Positions 11,950-23,149 of a DNA stretch of 64,000 nt are shown here, piece after piece; position 1 is the first letter of the stretch, and every line of letters starts with the position of its first letter. Location of the stretch: the NCBI GenBank assembly GCA_963575745.1, contig CAUYUJ010006502.1, forward strand, positions 261,001 to 325,000, in the 5' to 3' direction. The notes under the pieces are model-generated. The model was given only the letters and a program-made list of their open reading frames with translations, was not told the origin of the DNA and made no database searches. The DNA is from Prorocentrum cordatum (Eukaryota; Sar; Dinophyceae; Prorocentrales; Prorocentraceae). The translations under genes were made by a program, and so were the position numbers.

Positions 11950-12910
11950 TCCAGGAGACTCGGCGCCAGCGACGAAGTCGCCTGATGCCCCGCCCTGTTC
12001 GTCTGCTTCGAGCGGCGGCAGCAAGGGAGGCCGCCGCCAAGAGGCGACGTCGCGCGGCGGTGCGCCGCCCACGCGGGCGAGGCTGTTGCCGGCCGAGATG
12101 GCGCGTGCTAGCAATGGAGTCAAAGTTCACCGCAATGCCTTCGAGTTCCGGAATCTCCTCCGCGGCGCCAAATGCCGGTCGCAGCGCGGCCCCGCGCCGC
12201 TGGGCCAAATGAGCGCGCCGGCGCGAAGCGCGCGTGCCGACCTCTACTCCTCTACTCTTCGCCCCCGCCGCGAAGCGCGCCGAGGTCGCCCCGCCCTCGC
12301 CGCCCGCGATCAAGGTCTCCATCGAGCCGCGGTCGAAGGAAGCAGCGTCGAATCGCGCGCGGGGCGCAGCGTCGAATCGCGCGCGGGACCATCGCGCCAC
12401 CGTGCGGCGCAACAGATCAGGCGGATAATCGTGTGATGCTTGTAGAACAGGATGTCGCACTCGACGCGCTGGTTAAATGGTGTCGACGGGCGGCGTGCAC
12501 GGATGTTCTGGCGCGCTGGCGGCCGCCAGCTTTCAGCACCCCCTGCAGTTGTTTGCCGCCGTGGCGATGAACGTGAGAATGGCCGGCGGTATGTCGGCTG
12601 CTCGCAGTGCTCGCGACATCTCGTCGGTGTCGACGCGCCGCCGCTGGGGGCGTTCGCCGAGCTCCCGCGGCAGCGTGTTCGCGCGAGTCGCTGCGAAGTG
12701 ATCGCAAGGAGGCAGTGGCGTCGAAGCGAATCCAGTCTGCAGGGCGCCGGGTTGCCCGCAGCTGCGTCGCGGCGCTGCTCGACGGGGCTCTGCTCGGTGC
12801 TCGCGGGCGCTGGCCCGCGCGCGGGCGCAGCCGCGCGCGGGGATCTGCGCGCCCGCGCCTGGCGAACTCGCGAACGCGAACGGGGCGATCGTTATCCGCT
12901 TCCTCTCGGC
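11950..12910 (-). pseudogene. retroelement integrase, degenerate copy
   Basis: An integrase of an LTR-type retroelement would insert cDNA into the host genome. Reading 5'->3' on the minus strand, a zinc-binding-like region (about 12720-12540) is marked by ALRAADIPPAILTFIA, followed by a CRGC-type cysteine pair. Next comes the first core strand, VECDILFYKHHTIIRLICCA, with the putative first catalytic Asp at 12454-12456. A later frame carries ELEGIAVNFDSIAS, which aligns by eye with the second Asp region. The piece around the third catalytic residue is frame-shifted and Arg-rich. At least three frame changes are needed and stops occur, so it is not functional as read. Family assignment rests on motif order, not a search. 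Confidence 0.5.
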
Positions 12911-13049
12911 AGCCGGGGCGCCCCCAATGGATCGGCGCGACGTGAAGGTGGCGGCGCGCCGCTGGGTCCCTGGAGCGCATGGGCGAGTCCGCCCGCATGT
13001 TGCGCCTTCACGCCTCGCACGTGTAGCGCGCGCGCTCGGCTGCAATTCC

Positions 13050-13840
13050 GCGTCTGATCTCTCCCTCAGCGGCGGCGGTGGCCACGGCGGGGAAGGCCGC
13101 TGATCGGGCGTCGCATTCGCTGACGCTGCTCGCGAGATGCGGACGCCGGGGGCGGCAACGTAAGTCCGCTATGCCCTGGGCGGGACTTTCGGCCATGTTC
13201 CATGGCTAAATCTAGGCGCCGAAACTGTCGTGGCCCGCGACGCGGGCGCGCGCGCATGCCCAGGCAGGAATTCGGAAAACTGTTAGAGAATATCCGGGGC
13301 GTTGGAGACCAGCCCGGCGGTCTTCTTCAAGCTGCCTCCGCGGCGACCCGAAGACCAAGCTGACGCTGGTCGAAGCTAATGTTGTCTACGCTCGGAACTA
13401 ACAGCACCTTTGGCCAGGGCGGCCCGCCGTGCAACCGCGATGGGCTCTGCGGGGTAGCCGCAGAATTGGACATGCGGGGCCGCGCCCTCGCAGGGGCGCG
13501 GCCAGGCGCTGTGGTCGCGTTTGCAGTTAGGCAAGCAGGCGGGAGCCATGATGGCCACAAGGGGCCGATTTCGTCGGGTGTATCGCTCCACAGCTTTCGC
13601 CTGGCTGTCGTCATTGCGGTCGCAGCCAGCCACCAAGTCGAAGTTGGCGCCGCTGGTCCGCGCGTCGAGGCGGCGGCGGACAGCGAGTCCGCTGGTCCGA
13701 GCATCGCCGTCACATATCCCCATGATGCCAGCGCCGCGGTCGATGGAGGTGGTGTGACAAGGAAGTGGTGGACGTCGTAGTTCGAACTCGGCTGCCTGTT
13801 TTTTTGGAGCGCTCGCCAGATGGCGACCTGACGTTTTCAA
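13050..13840 (-). pseudogene. retroelement-linked methyltransferase-like domain, degenerate
   Basis: The minus frame 13840-13376 carries FDLVAGCDRNDDSQAKAVER followed by RRNRPLVAIMAPACLP and then HVQFCGYPAEPIAVARRAAL. The order (acidic Gly/Asp loop, hydrophobic strand ending in a P-x-C, then a conserved FCG helix) resembles the SAM-methyltransferase-like fold with a cytosine-methyltransferase-type Pro-Cys loop. Downstream, weak continuations in other frames (SNAPDIL near 13285, a PWNMAESPAQGIADL stretch at about 13210-13165) fit the rest of the domain. It lies just upstream of the integrase trace on the same strand, so I infer a single element. Catalytic competence is doubtful because of frameshifts. 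Confidence 0.45.
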
Positions 13841-13852
13841 GAATTCAAAGAG

Positions 13853-13934
13853 GCACGGCTTGTTCGGGCATTCGAATGGGCACGGTTCGTTTGGGAATTT
13901 AAACGGGCACGGACTGTTCGGGGATGCCCGGGCC
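13853..13934. repeat. three 27-bp tandem units
   Basis: GCACGG starts recur at 13853, 13880 and 13907. Each unit has a TTCGGG/TTGGGA step followed by an AT-richer ATTCGAATGG-like tail. Confidence 0.7.
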
Positions 13935-15407
13935 GGCGAACCATGGAACTACAGGGTGGGCAAGCGCGAGGCAAGGCTGCCCCGGAGGACGCCGTCGTCG
14001 CACGCGTCGGTTCGCCTCGGCTCGCCAATTGCTGGGCAGCCCGAAAGATATGGGGCCGGATCTGCGGGGTCGGCGCCGCAGTCGTCGCGGTGGTCCTCTA
14101 CGACCAGCTCGCGTGCCATGGGCGCGTGGGCCTCTTGTCTTCGCATTATGGCGCGTGCATTCTGCCGATGGGCGGGCGCCGACGACGCAGTCGCCGGGCG
14201 CCCCCCGTTCGTTACCTTTCCATGTCATAGAATTGTGTGCGTGGTCGCGCGCGATGTCCTGGGCGCCGTGCTCGAAGTGTTTGCGGCCGCCAGCTGGGCG
14301 AGAACAGGTGGTCGAGTCTGGCGAGCAAGCTGCCGTCGCGCCGCTTTGGAGTCGCATCAACCTGGACGCGCCCCTGGCTGCACAACAAGATTTGAATACC
14401 ATGCGGTAAGTCGAATGGCGCGACAACTCGCGGCACATCAGCGCCGAGCACACGCGTCGGATCGCGGTCGCCCAAACGTCGATGCGCTCCTCGTGATCGA
14501 TGTCGCGCAAACATAACTGGTAGTTGACGGGTGCCCCGGCGAGCACCTTGAAGGCAACGCTGCCGCGCATGGCCTCGGGGGCCAGACTTGCAGTAAGCCC
14601 TACGCATGCTGGCGTGGAGCGCGCAGGCGTCGATTATTTGCCGCGCCCTGGGTCGTCGCCGCTGTTGGCCGCGCCAACCGAAGATCACTTGCCTGGCGCC
14701 GGCGCCCTTGACCTGGGCACGCATGTTGGGGGGGGAATCGAGAGCGCGGTGGGGCTCGCCCCTATTCGCGTCTTTCGTGACCCATCACATGCCGCAATCG
14801 GTGCCGGGGAGCGCTCTGTCGGACGACTCTTGGAGAACGCCCTCGAAGTCAGTGGTGCGGACGACGTCGAATCCGATCTTGCAGCGCTAGCGTCGTGCCC
14901 CGTCCTCGTTCTAGGACCCAAGCGGGGCGTCCTGCGGCCGCTGCCCATTTCTGCCGGGGCAGGTCGGCGGGGCCAGCCTGGCGGGCCGGCCCAGCCGCAT
15001 CCTCGCGTGGCAGCGGATGTGTTGCCTCGCGCTTTTGCGGTGGACTCTTGCCCTAGGAACTTCATGCTGGCGTGCCCAGAGCCCTCAAGTCCACGGGGTG
15101 TCGAGAGAAGGTTGGGGGCGACCACGATCTCGGCATCTCTGACGACGCGCTCCAGGATGAGGCGGGCGACGCGATGGCCCATGGCCCTGAACGACCACGT
15201 GCGCCCGCGGGCCAGCTTTGGACATTGCCGCATTGATCTCGCCGCGGAAGTCGGGGCCCACCGCGTCGCGAGACAGACATCCGCTCGCGCGCGAAAGTCG
15301 CGGCCCGCGGCCCTGGGCGCGCCCCGCGAGGGTGCCCGCGCGATGGGGCCGAGGAGCTGGGCCTTCATTGGGCCCGGAAGATTTGCCATATGCCAAAGAA
15401 AATACAC
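13935..15407 (-). pseudogene. minus-strand coding trace, upstream part of broken retroelement
   Basis: Short protein-like pieces in changing frames, for example MGHRVARLILERVVRDAEIV near 15180-15120, then IGFDVVRTTDFEGVLQESSD near 14880-14820, and INYQLCLRDIDHEERIDVW-like sequence near 14530-14470. No domain is recognised. Strand and position upstream of the methyltransferase-like and integrase traces suggest the same element. The plus-strand frame 14524-15663 is judged a shadow. Confidence 0.25.
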
Positions 15408-15914
15408 ATTTCAGTTGCTCTGTTGCGCGGCAACCGCGGCGGCGCGTCCGAATTGCCGAGCCTCGCCCCGCGCCCGCGTCCTGAATCTGCTGTCGAAGAG
15501 AATATACAACTCGCTGGAAACATGCAGCGCGACCTCGATTATCATGCGAGCCGGCAAGAAAGACAAGGGGCCCCCGCCCCCCGATTGGGCCCTGGCCCCG
15601 CATCGCCGCCGCGCCCCCGAGGCTTTACAAAGGCAGATCGCGGATCGCACTAAAGCGGAATAAAATTGCTTTACCAATGCGAGGAGGCTGCCCGACTAAA
15701 GCGAGGAAGCGGATTTACTAAAACGAGGAAGCGGCTTTCGTAGAGGCGCGCCGCTCAAAGCATTCCAACAACCTTGCGCTTTCCTCAAGCGAAAAGAGAG
15801 CCATAGTAACGCGGAGGGACGGCCGGTGTAAAACTGCGCGCAGAAATGCCGATTCCCCAATGAAATCTGGCACGGAACTCTAGGGGCGTGGGCGGGGCTC
15901 AACTTCGCCCGCGG

Positions 15915-16016
15915 GCCCGGGCCCCGTCGCCGCCGTCGCCGCGACGTCCGTCGCCGCCGCCGCCGCCGTCGTCGCCGCCGCCGCCGCCGTCGTCGCCGTC
16001 GTCGCCGCGACGCCCG
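15915..16016. repeat. CCG/TCG trinucleotide microsatellite
   Basis: GTCGCCGCC-type trinucleotides; the minus-strand frame reads poly-Arg and the plus-strand frame poly-Pro/Ser. Confidence 0.85.
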
Positions 16017-16039
16017 CGAATTCGCTTTATTGCCGGCGG

Positions 16040-16821
16040 CGGGTCGTGCGCGACCGCGCGCGCCACTGCGCTCGCATTTCCGCTCGGCCGACGGGGGCCC
16101 GGGCGAACGTCGTTTTTTTTTCGCCGCCCGCAACGCGCTCGAGAAGTAATAATGGGAATAAAGCACCTCTGACATTAGCTTCTGGGACTTGCGGCCGTCG
16201 GTGGCGTCGGAATCCCGGTCGACGCAGCCCGCCGCCAGCGGCGCGAGCTGCTTGGGCCGCAGGCCCCCGGAGCGCTGCTCGAGCGCGTCGCAGTCGTCGA
16301 CCAGGATGCGCCAGTGGCCAATCGGCGCAGACGCGAGGTCGAAATGGATGGCGCCAGGGCCCGGCGCGACCTCGCAGCCGCCTGGTCGGAGAAACGCGGA
16401 GGCGCTCGCGGTCGACGCCGATCCCCGCCGCCCCTTCGCTAGACTGCGCGGACTGCAGTCATCGCAGAGCAAGGACGTCAGCACCTGCGCCTTCCATGGC
16501 TGGAGCGCGCAAACTTCGCTGACTGGGAACGTCGCCGCGGGAAGTTGCTGCGATGGGGCAGTGAACCTCGCGGCTCGTTTCCCGTGGCCCGTCGCCAACT
16601 CCTGCCAAGTAATGTGGGGGCAACGACTTCTCATCGGAGTGCTGCAATTTGGCCCGCGGGGCCCTGCGCGCCAGACTCACGGCGAAACGCGGCCCCCAGA
16701 AATCGACCCAGGCGCCGGCGTCGACTGCGACGGCTAACCGACCGCCTGGCAGGTCGGCGTTCGCCGGGTAGCGCGGCGAAGAACTTGATGGACTAGAATC
16801 CACCCCGACAAGGTCGGCCAC
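16040..16821 (-). pseudogene. minus-strand coding trace, possible retroelement polyprotein segment
   Basis: The frame 16634-16100 reads as plausible protein: AQVLTSLLCDDCSPRSLAKG, then CEVAPGPGAIHFDLASAPIG leading into HWRILVDDCDALEQR. An upstream frame (16821-16620) carries LAVAVDAGAWVDFWGPRFAV and joins by a frameshift near 16620. No catalytic motif is certain; a protease-proximal region of an LTR-type polyprotein is a guess based on the downstream integrase. Confidence 0.3.
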
Positions 16822-18400
16822 CGCGGGAACGTCGGCTCGCCGGCAGGCGCGCGCGCGCGCCCAAATGATGGGCGTCGCAGGGCGCCGCCGTGCCTATCGC
16901 GGACGAGAAGCTGGGCGCGCTGCCCAGCGACCGCGCTAGGTCTGACCGAGGCGTCCGGGGGGCAGGGGCTGGTCAGGGAGGACTGCGCAGGGTCCTGCTG
17001 CGGCGCGATCTCCACTGGCTCGCCTCTTGCCGACGTTGCGCGGGTCGGCGGCGCGATTGCAAGATCCGCGGGCGCGCTGTCTGCCGCCGCGCGGGCCAGC
17101 GCCGCGGGCGCCGGGACTGCCGGCCCACGATGCGCGCCAACGAAGCGGAACTCGGCAACGACGTCGGCTTGTCCACGGCACGCGGGTCAGCGCGCCAAAC
17201 GAGCGTCTGCATCTGCAAAAGCCCCCCGCCGTCGCCGCTGAACGTCGCGCCGAGGGGGCAGGGGCGGTTGGCCCAGCGGCCAGCGCTGGGGAAGGATGAA
17301 CAAGTGTCCCCATCCAACTCTGTGCGGCCTGGCGTCGTTGCTCACGATGCTGCCGAGCGAGCTCAAGCGCCAGCTGCGGGCTGCGGAGATCGTCGAGGTG
17401 CCGCCATTGCGCGAGGGGGATCGCGGTTGAGGAGGCCGCGCGCGTCGCGCGCGGATCGGCCGCCGTCGGACATCCAAATGTCGCGGCTGGCGAGCCGCGC
17501 GGCCACTCTCCCGGGCGGTTGGCTCGCGCCGACGGGCCAAGTCCATGGGGGGGGGCTGGGCATTGGCGGCGACGCAGCTGCCAGCGAGGACTGCGCGGCC
17601 GCGCGGAGCTCGATCCTCGATCCACTTGGCGCACTAGGCTCGCGCGCCCAGCTCGACAACTGCACGTCGGCAGCCTGGGTTGGAGGCGCGGCGACACGCG
17701 CGCTGAGGTCGCATATCCAGTCGGCCCCCTGGCTTTGTCCCAGCGGGAATGCACCGCCCCCTTGCGCGCACCGCTGTGGCGTTCATGATGGCGGTGTTGG
17801 CGCTCAGAGACTGCAGGAGCGGCCGGCGTTGATGCCCCAGAAGCTGGCGCGCGGCCGGCGTTGATGCCCCAGGAATTGGCGATCCCTCCATCGCGTGCCC
17901 AGAGCGTCTCGCCTCGCCCGTCGCGGCCCCTCCTAGCCGATCGTGAACAGACCAGCTAGCCGCGCCCGGCCGCGGAGGATGTCGAAACTAACTTGCAGAA
18001 GCGTTCCCGCGGCAGTCTATGAAATTCATCGGGGCCGATGTTGCCGCGGCGCCCTCCTCCTCGCCCAGCTAGCTCCTTTGTCCGGCCAAGCTGATGAGGA
18101 AGGGCATCGATGGCGCTGGCTTGCGACCGCCCTGGACCACGACAGTCGGCGGCCATGCGTCCACGAACTTGCGCGCCGTGCCAGTCCGGCGTGACGGGGC
18201 GTCGGCCGCCTTGCGAAACTCGTCGAGGCCCGAGTCCGCCACTGACCAGATCATCACCTCGCGCGCCCATTTCTGGAAAAGCACGAGAGCCCGGCGCTCG
18301 GGCCCCCGGGCGCGGAGGCGTCGCACGTTGTCGCTGCCGCCACCTGCGCCCACGAAGATGATGCAACTTGCGCTTGCGCGCATGCCGGCTCAGATGGCCT
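16822..18400 (-). pseudogene. minus-strand coding trace, unknown
   Basis: The clearest piece is 18383-18069, with KWAREVMIWSVADSGLDEFR followed by a FVDAWPPTVVVQGGRKPAP segment. Lower pieces switch frame (17891-17634 and around 17300). This is consistent with the 5' part of a degenerate minus-strand retroelement ending near 11.95 kb, but no domain is recognised. Confidence 0.25.
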
Positions 18401-19572
18401 TGCGCCGGGAATGTGGCCCCCTCCACATGTCGTAGAGGGGCTGGAGGCCGGCGGTCCTCAATCGGCGTTGTCGCCGAAGACGCTTGCCCCGGATGCGCCC
18501 CTCCTCGTCGGCGCATTGGGCGTCTTTTTCTGCCGCGCCACTGCGGTGCTCGCAGCGCTCGGAACACACCGCGACACAGTCGCGGGAATGCCCTTCGCAC
18601 GTCGCGCGGTCACTGCACTGAGCACCGCAAATTGCACGATCGCCTAAGAAGAACACGCGTCGGGACCACGTCCTGCCCGGCTGGCGGGCCTGAGCAAGTA
18701 AAGGGCAGGATCGGGCCAGAGGCGTGGCGCCTCGGAGTCATGGCGCCCCAGTCGCCGCGCCTTCTTCTGCATTGCATCGGGGGGGTGAGAACGCAACTCC
18801 TCTGCCCCCCACTGCGCCCCTGCTCGACGCCAGCGAAGCAGTCGCCGCATGCCTCTCTCTGCTCGATTATCCAATGGCTCTCGAGACGCAGTCCCTAGAA
18901 GCTCGGGGCCTTGTGCTGACTCCGCAGTCGTGAACGCTGCGTCGAAGAGCAGTCGAACACCTGACGTTACCCCCACGGGCCGGGGGCGCTGACACTTCGG
19001 AGTCCGCGAGCTGCGTGGACAAAGTCCGACCATGCCCAAGATGGGCCGCAAAGCGGTCCATGTAGATCTGGGTGGTGTGGTTAGTGATGAAGTACTAAAT
19101 AAGTACGTTCCTGCTTGCGGGTCCCGGACACGCACAGCCCCGACGGACCCTAGAGAGACGCCTCCTGCCAAAGCGATGGGGAAGAAATGCACGAAGGCGG
19201 ATATGTTAAAGCCGAGGGACACCATTGCGGTCGACGCGAGACGCAACATGGTGGCCGTGGTGGGAGCAGGGGTGAACCTGCTCCGCTACCAAGTAGAACT
19301 GATGTTGTACGGATTGATGTGGGCATGCGAATGCGCTTCCTGAGCGCGGAGTGTACAATTGAGTATTGAAGGCGCGACTAAAGCGGGCACGGGAGCACTG
19401 CAGACTCCCGTACCCCAGGGCCAAAAATGCACGCGTGCAGGCTGGCAGAATAATCTCCCTGTGAGGATGAGCGCGTCATCGTTCAAGGAAAATGTATCAT
19501 ACTTGGGTGCAGGCTGCCATTTCGCCACGACGAGCTGATTGTGTCTACTTCTACCGCCACGACGAACTCTGA
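18401..19572. other. spacer with no firm gene
   Basis: Composition becomes less GC-rich after 18.9 kb. Frames are open on both strands. Apart from the small plus-strand ORF at 19032-19343 nothing is supported. Confidence 0.4.
19032..19343 (+). CDS. small hypothetical ORF
   Basis: A 103-residue frame starting MPKMGRKAVHVDLGG, with a Lys/Asp-rich middle and a hydrophobic C-terminal half (VAVVGAGVNLLRYQVELML). The reverse strand is also open over most of this span, so coding is uncertain. No family recognised. Confidence 0.2.
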   Translation: MPKMGRKAVHVDLGGVVSDEVLNKYVPACGSRTRTAPTDPRETPPAKAMGKKCTKADMLKPRDTIAVDARRNMVAVVGAGVNLLRYQVELMLYGLMWACECAS

Positions 19573-19690
19573 ATCTCTCTGTTTCGCTCTCTCGTTCTGA
19601 ATCGCTGTCTCTCTTTTGTCTCTCTCTCTCTCTCTCGTTTTTTTTCTCTCTCTCTCTCTCTCTCTACATACATACATACCGACATACATA
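19573..19690. repeat. CT microsatellite followed by CATA steps
   Basis: Two (CT)n tracts separated by a T run, then tandem ACAT/CATA units. Polypyrimidine on the plus strand. Confidence 0.9.
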
Positions 19691-19789
19691 TATAAATCTT
19701 TATATTGCAATATCGTCCTACATGTATGTGTATGTCCAAACGTCCCCTTTCCTGCTCAGCCTCACCCTCCAGCAACACCACCGGCAAAA

Positions 19790-20090
19790 ACAGCAGTACA
19801 ACGTCACTACCTTCAAAACCACCATCACCATCATCATCATCATCACCACCACCGTTGTCGTCATCATCAGCATCATCATAGTCAGCAGCAACCGCGTCAT
19901 CCGCAGCAGTATCATCGTCATCATCACGAACATCATCATCATCATCAGAATCATCATCATCACCATCATCAGCATCATCATCATCATCATCGTCATCATC
20001 ATCATCATCATCATCATCCTCATCCTCATTATCATCATCATCATCATCAGCATCAACATCATCATCATCAACATCACTCTCGTCCTCTGC
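19790..20090. repeat. CAT/ATC trinucleotide microsatellite, block 1
   Basis: Near-continuous CATCAT with CGTCAT and CAGCAT interruptions. Poly-His, poly-Ile and poly-Asp frames are artefacts of the repeat. Confidence 0.95.
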
Positions 20091-20659
20091 ATGGCTCGTC
20101 CCTCCCGCAGGCCATTCGGATGGGCTTGTGCTTTGGCCTGGCAAACCTGCGCGTGTACCTGACGCGGGCGAGCGTTACATTAATGTTCCCCCTCCCCCCC
20201 ACGTTCCTGTCCCTATCCCTTCCCCGCCGTAAAAGTTGTCACTTCCCTTCCCATGCATGACACAAATGAACAATGAGGGAGAATGGACGAGCGAGATGGG
20301 AGCACACAGGAGCGGGGACAGGGAAGGCATGGAGGGACGAGGGAGGGACGCTTGTTAAGAGTGGGGTTGAAAGGAGGAGGGAGGAACGGGTGAGCAGGAA
20401 GGGGGAAAGGAGGGAAAACGGGGAGATCCTGTGCTGGGTGAAAATCTGGCGGGAGGAAGGAAGGATAGCGCCGTAAAAAGGAAAAGAAGGACGGGGGAGG
20501 GAGGAAAGGTGGAGAAAGAATGGAGGAGCTCGCGAGCACGAAACCTCAAAGAGAAAAACTACACAACACATAGATAGTCATGAAGATAGCTTCGCCTATA
20601 GACAGATATGCATGTATACACAGGTGTGTATACATATGTGAATGTGTGATGCTGACAGA
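20091..20659. other. purine-rich spacer with a short hairpin
   Basis: 20270-20530 is GGGA/GGAA-rich on the plus strand. A hairpin with 10-bp perfect arms (20612-20621 and 20626-20635) around a 4-base loop lies just before the next CAT block. No gene. Confidence 0.6.
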
Positions 20660-21050
20660 TTCCTGCTCCTCTTCCTCTTCCTCAATCCCACCTCCTCCCT
20701 CCACCGCCTGATCCTCATCCGCCTGAACGTCCTCCTGCTCCTCCTCCTCCTTGCCATCATCACCATGATCAGCATCATTACCATCATTACCATCATCAGA
20801 ATCATCATCAGCACCATCATCGTCACCACTAGCATCAGCATCATCATCATCCTCATCATCATCAGCAGCATCACCATCAGCATCATCATCATCATCAGCA
20901 CCATGTCATCAGAATCATCACCCTCATCAGCATCCTCAGCAGCATACTCATTCATACCATCGTCATCATCAGCACCATCAACATCAGCAATAGCAGCATC
21001 ATCATCGCGATCATCGGCATCAACATCCGTATTAGCATCAACACCAACAT
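20660..21050. repeat. CTC then CAT trinucleotide block 2
   Basis: Starts with CTCCTC-type units, grading into CATCAT/CAGCAT units. Low-complexity translations only. Confidence 0.9.
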
Positions 21051-21234
21051 CCCTCCTCACTCCCGTCCTTCCATTAACTCCTCCTCCTGTGCCTCATCAT
21101 CGCATTCCTCCCCCATATCCAGCCCCCTCCTTCCGAGAGGGCGCAGAAGGCAAAGTTGACCACGCCAACGTTTGAGGCGAACAGATGCGTCCGCTGAAGG
21201 TCTGGCGCTCGCCGCTCGCGCGGGGCACGATTAT

Positions 21235-21417
21235 CCTACGCCTCGTGGTCCTCCTCCTCCTCCTCCTCCTCATCGTCCACCTCCTCCTCCGCATCAGCAT
21301 CAGCAGCAGCATCATTATCCACATGATCATCATCAGCAGCAGCATCATCATCAGCATCGCCATCCGCATCATCAGCAGCCTCACCATTATCGTCATCACC
21401 ATACTCATCATCATCAG

Positions 21418-21449
<32 letters not shown>

Positions 21450-22015
21450 ACATCGTCATCATCATCATCATCATCGTCATCATCAGCGTCATCATCGTCG
21501 GCATCATCATTATCATAATCATCATCAGCAGCATCATATTGTTCATCATCAGCATACTCTTCATCATCAGCATCATCAGCCTCATCATCATCATGATCAT
21601 CATCGCCATCAGCATCATCATCATCATCATCATCATAATCATTATTACACCCACCACCACCACCGCAATCGCCATCACCATCAGTATCACCAGCGTCAGC
21701 ATCACCATCACTAACATTCTCACCATCACCAACATCGCGATCATAAACACCATCAGCATCATCATCAGCATCATCAGCGTCATCATCAGTATCAAGATCA
21801 ACATCAACAACAGCATCAACACTACCACAAAAGCATCAGCATCATCCGAAGTATCAGCATAATCGACATCGTCACCATCCTCACCATGACCATCCTCATC
21901 AATATCACCATCACCATCATCAACACCATCACCATCATCATCACCATCATCATCATCATCATCACCTCCATCATCATCATCATCATCATCATCAACATCG
22001 TCGTCATCGTCATCG

Positions 22016-22057
<42 letters not shown>

Positions 22058-22221
22058 GCAACAGCATCAGCATCAGCATCATCAGTATCACCTTTACCCT
22101 CATCCTCATCCTCCTCCTCACCACCATCGTCATCATCATCAGCGTCAGTACCACCATCAACATCGTTATCGTCATCATCACCACCGCAATCATCATCATC
22201 ACCATCACCATCACCATCATC

Positions 22222-22287
<66 letters not shown>

Positions 22288-22300
22288 TTCATCAACACCG

Positions 22301-22346
<46 letters not shown>

Positions 22347-22420
22347 GTTCATCAACATCACCAACAGCATCAACATCATCATCATCGTCATCGTCATCAC
22401 CATCATCATCGCTATTAAAG
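21235..22420. repeat. CAT/ATC trinucleotide microsatellite, block 3 (1.2 kb)
   Basis: Over a kilobase of CATCAT with CAGCAT, CGTCAT and CACCAT variants. The long poly-Asp frame on the minus strand (to 21097) and poly-Ile/His frames on the plus strand are repeat translations. Confidence 0.95.
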
Positions 22421-22439
22421 AAAAGAAACAACACCAATC

Positions 22440-23036
22440 AATTATTCGACTTCCTCCTCTTCCGTTTCCTCGTCCTCCTCCTCCTCCTCCTCCACCGTCT
22501 CCGTCTTCTCCTCCTCATACTCCAAATCCTCCTCCTCCTCCTCCTTGTCCTTCTTCTCTGCCCTATAATGTCATCGTTCCTCCTCCTCATTGGCCTCGTC
22601 CTGCTCCTCCTGCTCATACTCCTCCTCCTCCTCCTCCTCCTCCTCCTCCTCCTCCTCCTCCTCCTCATCCGCCTCCTCATATCCTCCTCCCCCCCTCCTC
22701 CTCCTCAACTTCCTCCCGCCCGCCCATCCACCCACCCGCCGTCCTTCGTTCCGTCGTCCTGCCATCCCTCCTCCACCTTCTCCACCTCCCCCCCATGCTC
22801 GTCCTCCTCCTTCCCCTCATCCTCCTCCTCCCCTGCCCCGCCCCTCCTCTCCTCCCCTCCTTCTCCTCCTCCTCCTCCTCCTCCTCCCTCCTCCTCCTCC
22901 TCCTCCTCATCCCCCTCATCCCCCTCCTCCTCCACCCCCTTCCTCCCCCATCCTCCTCCTTCTCTCCTCCTCTCCCGTTCCTCCTCCTTCGCCTCACCCT
23001 CCTCCTCCTCCTCCTCCTCCTCCTCTACTTCCTGCC
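22440..23036. repeat. CTC/TCC trinucleotide tract
   Basis: Polypyrimidine on the plus strand made of CTCCTC units with CCC and ATC interruptions. Mirror-symmetric polypurine/polypyrimidine DNA that could form triplex structures. Ends just before the possible spliced-leader relic. Confidence 0.95.
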
Positions 23037-23050
23037 TCCCACTCCACATT

Positions 23051-23070
23051 CTGCAGCCGTTTGGCTCAAG
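23051..23070 (+). other. possible spliced-leader relic
   Basis: CTGCAGCCGTTTGGCTCAAG matches the 3' part of the dinoflagellate 22-nt spliced leader, exact over the last 11 bases and matching at about 17 of 22 positions if one base is deleted. It sits about 120 bp upstream of LINE ORF1-like coding sequence on the same strand. A relic at the 5' end of a reverse-transcribed, re-integrated transcript would look like this. The match is short and could be chance. Confidence 0.35.
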
Positions 23071-23149
23071 TGTTTGAGATTCCCTGCAGGATCATATGGA
23101 TACCACTACTCCGAGGGCTAGACCTAACTGGTTCAATGGGCTCCTGTTG

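Noticed and set aside
14524-15663. 379-codon plus-strand frame
   Set aside because: Opposite to better minus-strand coding traces and without domain; treated as a shadow.
21097-22437. 446-codon poly-Asp/Met frame and matching poly-Ile/His frames
   Set aside because: Entirely CAT/ATC microsatellite translation.
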